The position numbers and the translations under genes are program-made. Of a stretch of 64,000 nucleotides of DNA, positions 59,765-64,000 are shown piece by piece. The notes beneath the pieces were generated by a model that saw only the letters and a program-made list of their open reading frames with translations, did no database searches and had not been told where the DNA came from. The stretch is taken from the NCBI RefSeq assembly GCF_963855985.1, contig NC_087093.1, positions 17,065,001-17,129,000 of the forward strand, in the 5' to 3' direction. The stretch's first letter is position 1. Every line of letters begins with the position of its first letter. The stretch is from Ostrinia nubilalis. Taxonomy: Eukaryota > Arthropoda > Insecta > Lepidoptera > Crambidae.

Positions 59765-62700
59765 TTAATTCTTAGATACATCAGCCGGGGGCAGATGGAG
59801 CCTTGCAGCCAGCTCGTGAGGCACATCTAGGTACGTCCTCTCAAGCCCCACTGTCAGGATCAGGGCGCGTAGACGGTCCACCTCCACGGCGTCTCCCTCG
59901 CTGGACCAGACTGTCATCGAAGAGTTCAGGTACGAGGTCTCCCGGAGCAGGTCCAGGACAACGGGCTGGCTATTTGATGCTATGCCGGCGCGGACCTGCG
60001 AAATTGAGGGGTTCTACCAGAAATCTGAGGATGTGAAATGGAACACAAAGCGTGTTTTTAAATATTCACACGTAATTTGAAAGTCTTCATCATTCATTCA
60101 GTAGAGCCTTTTAGAAAGCAGATCTAGTTCATCTTAATAATCTTATCAATGATAAGTCATAATGGGACTCATTGTTAGACTTTGTATGAAGATGGCAGCC
60201 AGCAGTCTCACCTGTGGCTACCATGAGATGAGCCTCCATTAAAATATTAAGTATCGCTGAGATAGTCTAGAAAACTCACAGGAAAGGTGACAGTCTGGTT
60301 GATATGGTGTTCATGTAAGATCCTCAGCATGGTTCCGATCTGTTCCCTGCTGTATTCTCCCTCTGTAATGTTCCCCCCGATTTTCGTGGTCCATCCGACG
60401 GAGAGCACCGCTCGGGGGTGTCCTGAGGCCAGCTTGAGGAACTTTGAGGGGTCCACTGGGGGTGTGGTAGCTTCTACTGGGCCGGGGAGGATGTCTGCAT
60501 TCAGCCATAACGGGAAGGTCACCTGAGAATAATAAACTAGGGATGAGAAACGTTCTCAACGTTAAATTGTACCTACTTTCCTTAGTATTTCTAAATAACA
60601 TTTTGAATTCTCTACGGGCAAAGTATGGTTACAAGAAAGGACTTGGAGGGAAATGCCTGGTAACGTGACGCAACATGGCCCTATCATTTCGAAAATTGCG
60701 TCATCATTTAATATATCACATCCGATATTTTTTCGACGTCAAAATCGGTCATATCTCAAGCTGTGATCAAAAACCAAACATTCCAATCGAAGTGGCTTCT
60801 TTGCATTACAAGGAGATTCGAAAAAAGGCGGCTTTCTTGGCAAACGCGATTACAATAATGGTAATGATACGCGGAAGATGCTTGCACATGTGCGCTTGCG
60901 CATGCCAGGCTAAACGCTGCATCCACAGCATGTCTATAAAAAATCGATGAAATTTATAATTAAGTTAAGCTACGGCACCATACTTCTGAAGACTCTCCTT
61001 ACTCTTTTGAGAACGACAGTATTCACAGTAATACGAGTAGTTTACTCCTTGTATATTTTTGAAATATTTTTTTCAGTTAGGTCTTTTTTGCTCAGTATGA
61101 AGCTAGATGGTTAGCAATAGTTGTAGGACACAAGTCCTACAAAGGTACTCGTACAATTTGAACACTAAAAATGTGTTAATGACAAACCACCGATTTGAAG
61201 ACTTGAAGCTAGTGTTTATGTGGACAACCGACCTAACTTTTGACATTATAAGTTCATTTAAGCAAGGGGTGTCCATGACTAAGCAGTTAGTTTGATTGCC
61301 TTGATTAGTCCCGCCCGTTGTCTGCGCGCGTTGGGAAAAAACAAACGCCAGATTCATTATAATGAGGATGTTCATTAACAAGCATGTGGCGGCCATGATT
61401 AATTCATTTGTTTTATTAATATGAAAATATTAATTAGAGTTTAAAGCATCTGTGCATAATCGTCTTGATTTATTTAAATACAAGATGATTAAGAACTTTT
61501 TTTTAGCTTTTTGTAAACTGCCAAACTTCAAGTCTCATAATACCTAGATTTAGAAACTGATTCAGAACGGACTATGGATTTATGAATTGACTTATTTGAT
61601 ATTTTCAAGGCCAAATGAACTTATTGAACAGATGCCTGAAATCCAATTGAAAACTGTTTTTAAAATGACGATCAATGAAGCACAATAAATTATTTATTAA
61701 TGTTTCACAATTGAAAATATTCTTTTTTTTTCACTGTTTTATCTTTTTAGTAGATTTATTTCATAACCTTGTATAACCTTTTAGGCAATAAAATCCGTCT
61801 TGCAGCTGCGCAAACAGCACATACTGCAAGTATTGTTTTTGTGGCTTTTTATTTTTGTTTGCATAAAAAGCAAGTCTTTTTCCATGAAATATGAGAGCGG
61901 TTACCGGTGGCAGGTTTTTCAATACATGTATAGACTTTAAAACCGCTCGCCGGCCACACATGACGTGACAAATCGTAAATAATTCATAATTCATACACTG
62001 TTACACACATCCAAAACAGTATCTTTATCTCACCAGAAAACGATAAAAAGAAGCTTTATTTTGTAGTACCTACTTAGAAGAATTGAAAAGAAAGCTTTTA
62101 AAAACAATGCTATCTTAGTAGTAGGTATGTATTTTAGAAATAGTCAAACCGTTACAGGCTGACTGAAAAGAAACTGGTTTGATTTTCTGCTTCAGATGAT
62201 ACGTAGGTAACCATTGAGTCGCGCCAAAATATACATATTTCAACACCAATTTAATGTGTTCAAACAATATTTACACATGACTTACACGTTCAAGTGAAAG
62301 AAAGCATTTCAGAAAACTCATTCAAAACTTCAGCACCAGTTAAAATAAAGGTCATTTTCGAAAAAAATGGGACAAGGCATTTTTAAAATCAGTTAAATGC
62401 TAATTTTAAAAATGGGATCCAAAAATACACATAAAATGATGACTAATTGCAATGAGTCATTGATTCGTCATTTCAGAATAATTCTTTTCATCTCGAGATC
62501 CGGTATCCTTCCGTTTGGCCAAATTACTTTTCGCCAAATTTCACTTTGCAAACAACTTATCGCCAAAGTTTCATTTCCCAAATGAACTTTTAGCAACTGT
62601 ACTTTTCGCAACTAATTCTTTTGGTCAAATTATCATTTGGCAAAATTTTACTTGGCAAATGTTTATAAAGCAAATGTTTTATTTTGCCAAATATTATATC

Positions 62701-63951
62701 CCAAATAATTTGTTTGGTCAAATTGACACTTCACATACTTACTTACCCACCGTTACCCACAAATCAAAGCATAAGGTAGGTACATGATCATGGTTTTCCC
62801 AAGAATTTTATGTAAAACAAAGAGATTGCAGAAAATAGTATGGTTGCAAAAAGTAGGTATTGCAGAAAATAGTAGGTTAGGTTAGAACAGTGACCCTTAA
62901 TGCGCGAAGGCGAGCGAAGCGTGCCGCGGCAGCGGCCGCCGAGCGCTAGAATCACCTCTATTGTTAATGAATCATTTGGAAAATTTGATAAAAAGAATGA
63001 AATAGGAAAATTAATTTAGAACAAATTTTATATTAACTACCCACTAAACAAAATAATAACCACACGCTAATTTGTATTCTATTCTATGCACTAATCAAGT
63101 TATTTTGTAAATAGTTTATCGTGAAATATTTTTGCCAAATGAAACATTTGGCAAAACATACTTTGCCAAACAATAATTTGCTAAACAATAATATGCCAAA
63201 AACGACATTTGCGAATCAAAAGTTTGCAATAAGTTGTTTTGCCAAATGAGAATTTGCCAAATGAAAATTTGGGAAACGTTGTTTGCGATGTGATAATTTG
63301 GGAAACGTTTTTTGGCCAAACATTAGTAATCCTCGAGATCCACTATCTACCCCTTTCAATCAGGCTTGTTAAAAATTGAACTACAAAATATTTTGATAAT
63401 GTCTTCCTTTTCCACATCCTCTTTCGTATCCTCAATATTTCTAAAACAACTTCTGTATGGAATATATTCACAGGATGTATAAAAGTTTTCTCATGTTTAT
63501 CTTCCTATAGTGGATGTGGAACATTATTATTACCTCATTATCATGGTCTTACCCCATTTGCAGTAATGCTCAATGAATCTACGTCGAACTTATCAATATT
63601 GCTGTTAGTGGCTGAATGAAAGCAGTGGGATATTGTGCTTTATAGCTCTTGAAGAAGGCTTTCGTCCAGCTGCAGACTTTCAAGCTGAAAAGAACAATAA
63701 TCTTACCCCAGGCTTAGAATACGGTGCGATTAGCGCCTGCGCCTTCTCAAAAGCGTCAATACTCTTGAAGTCCAGCTTCACGCCCTTCTGCTTCGCGTTG
63801 ACGTTGTTGTACTGCGCCACAGTGGACAGGAAGTCGGACAGGCTGAGGTCAGAGGAGGTGGCGGGGGGGTGCGCCATCACTGGAATAGGGGGTCCTTCTT
63901 TTCCGTTGATGTGCCCCATTACTATGTCCGCTTCCAGCATGGCCACATCGC
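59765..63951 (-). CDS. FAM151/menorin-family protein, last three exons
   Basis: Exons 63951-63707, 60522-60280 and 59995-59765 (TAA stop) join in frame with CAG acceptors and GTAAGA and GTGAGT donors. The protein shows the conserved FAM151 (DUF2181) blocks: MLEADIVMG, IPVMAHPPATSSDLSL, KGVKLDFKSID, PLWLNADILPGPV and VLSVGWTTKIG, with a C-terminal TVWSSEGDAVEVDRL. The family has a TIM-barrel-like fold; menorin in nematodes is a secreted guidance factor, and the biochemical activity is not settled. The first visible exon enters in phase 1, so the start and any signal peptide lie right of the window. The 3.2-kb intron between the first two visible exons holds a TIR element. Confidence 0.9.
60523..62491. 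other. Menorin-like intron, left part
   Basis: AT-rich intron with no further exon recognised apart from the doubtful small frame at 61103-61396. A plus-strand frame at 60675-60950 has no recognisable domain. Confidence 0.5.
61103..61396 (-). CDS. Possible small secreted protein nested in the menorin-like intron (97 aa)
   Basis: Starts MAATCLLMNILIIMNLAFVF, a good signal-peptide-like segment, then SQRAQTTGGTNQGNQTN and several Cys. Codon use is AT-biased like its surroundings. No family was recognised. It may be a chance frame or a stray first exon. Confidence 0.25.
   Translation of the reverse strand: MAATCLLMNILIIMNLAFVFSQRAQTTGGTNQGNQTNCLVMDTPCLNELIMSKVRSVVHINTSFKSSNRWFVINTFLVFKLYEYLCRTCVLQLLLTI
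62502..63331. mobile_element. TIR element built of TTTGGCAAA-type short repeats, 830 bp
   Basis: CTCGAGATCC is present in direct orientation at 62492-62501 and 63332-63341, a likely 10-bp target duplication. Both ends hold many degenerate copies of TTTGGCAAA about 20 bp apart, in opposite orientation at the two ends (GTTTGGCCAAA near the left end and TTTGGCCAAAC near the right end). The centre has a GC-rich word (GGCGAGCGAAGCG) common in lepidopteran repeats. No transposase frame is present. Confidence 0.7.
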
Positions 63952-64000
63952 CTGGGGGAACATAAGAGTCATTTATTTTCTGCAAAGCGCTTTTACAAAC

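Overview
The window is an animal nuclear region, almost certainly from a moth or butterfly. The evidence is intron-containing genes with GT-AG splice sites set among many transposons typical of Lepidoptera: an RTE LINE remnant, a PHD-finger LINE, a BEL/Pao element, a tRNA-headed SINE, a hAT-type MITE and several foldback MITEs. Three host genes are visible, all on the minus strand. The species cannot be told from the sequence alone.

Positions 1-11318 hold the 5' part of a giant secreted collagen-like protein: a TATA box, a signal-peptide exon, a 43-nt exon, and one exon of at least 10.8 kb that stays open to the window edge. It encodes five 41-residue charged repeats and then about 3,160 residues of Gly-X-Pro-type triplets. 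Because the third exon has no in-frame start and runs off the window, simple Met-to-stop ORF calling misses it and instead shows long Trp-rich (plus strand) and Gln-rich (minus strand) shadows. The architecture resembles lepidopteran silk-glue genes; a silk role is inferred.

Positions 16365-49577 hold Pvf, a PDGF/VEGF-related growth factor. The exons at 16365-20496 chain together in perfect phase and carry the cystine-knot motifs. Just before the last exon lies a four-unit tandem array containing near-identical exon copies, of which only one can be used per transcript without shifting frame. The likely signal-peptide exon (40876-41229) lies 20 kb upstream and is present a second time at 49224-49577, inside an exact tandem segmental duplication (31121-41828 and 41829-50183). 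The two exon copies differ only synonymously. Each duplicate later received its own retroelement: a BEL/Pao element with seemingly identical LTRs in copy 1 (33702-40481) and a two-ORF LINE in copy 2 (43978-48500). Each copy therefore preserves the empty site of the other.

Positions 59765-63951 hold the last three exons of a FAM151/menorin-family gene whose 5' part lies beyond the right edge. The remaining DNA is intron and intergenic sequence rich in MITEs, SINEs, LINE tails, a TTTGGCAAA-rich terminal-inverted-repeat element and a perfect 30-bp hairpin.
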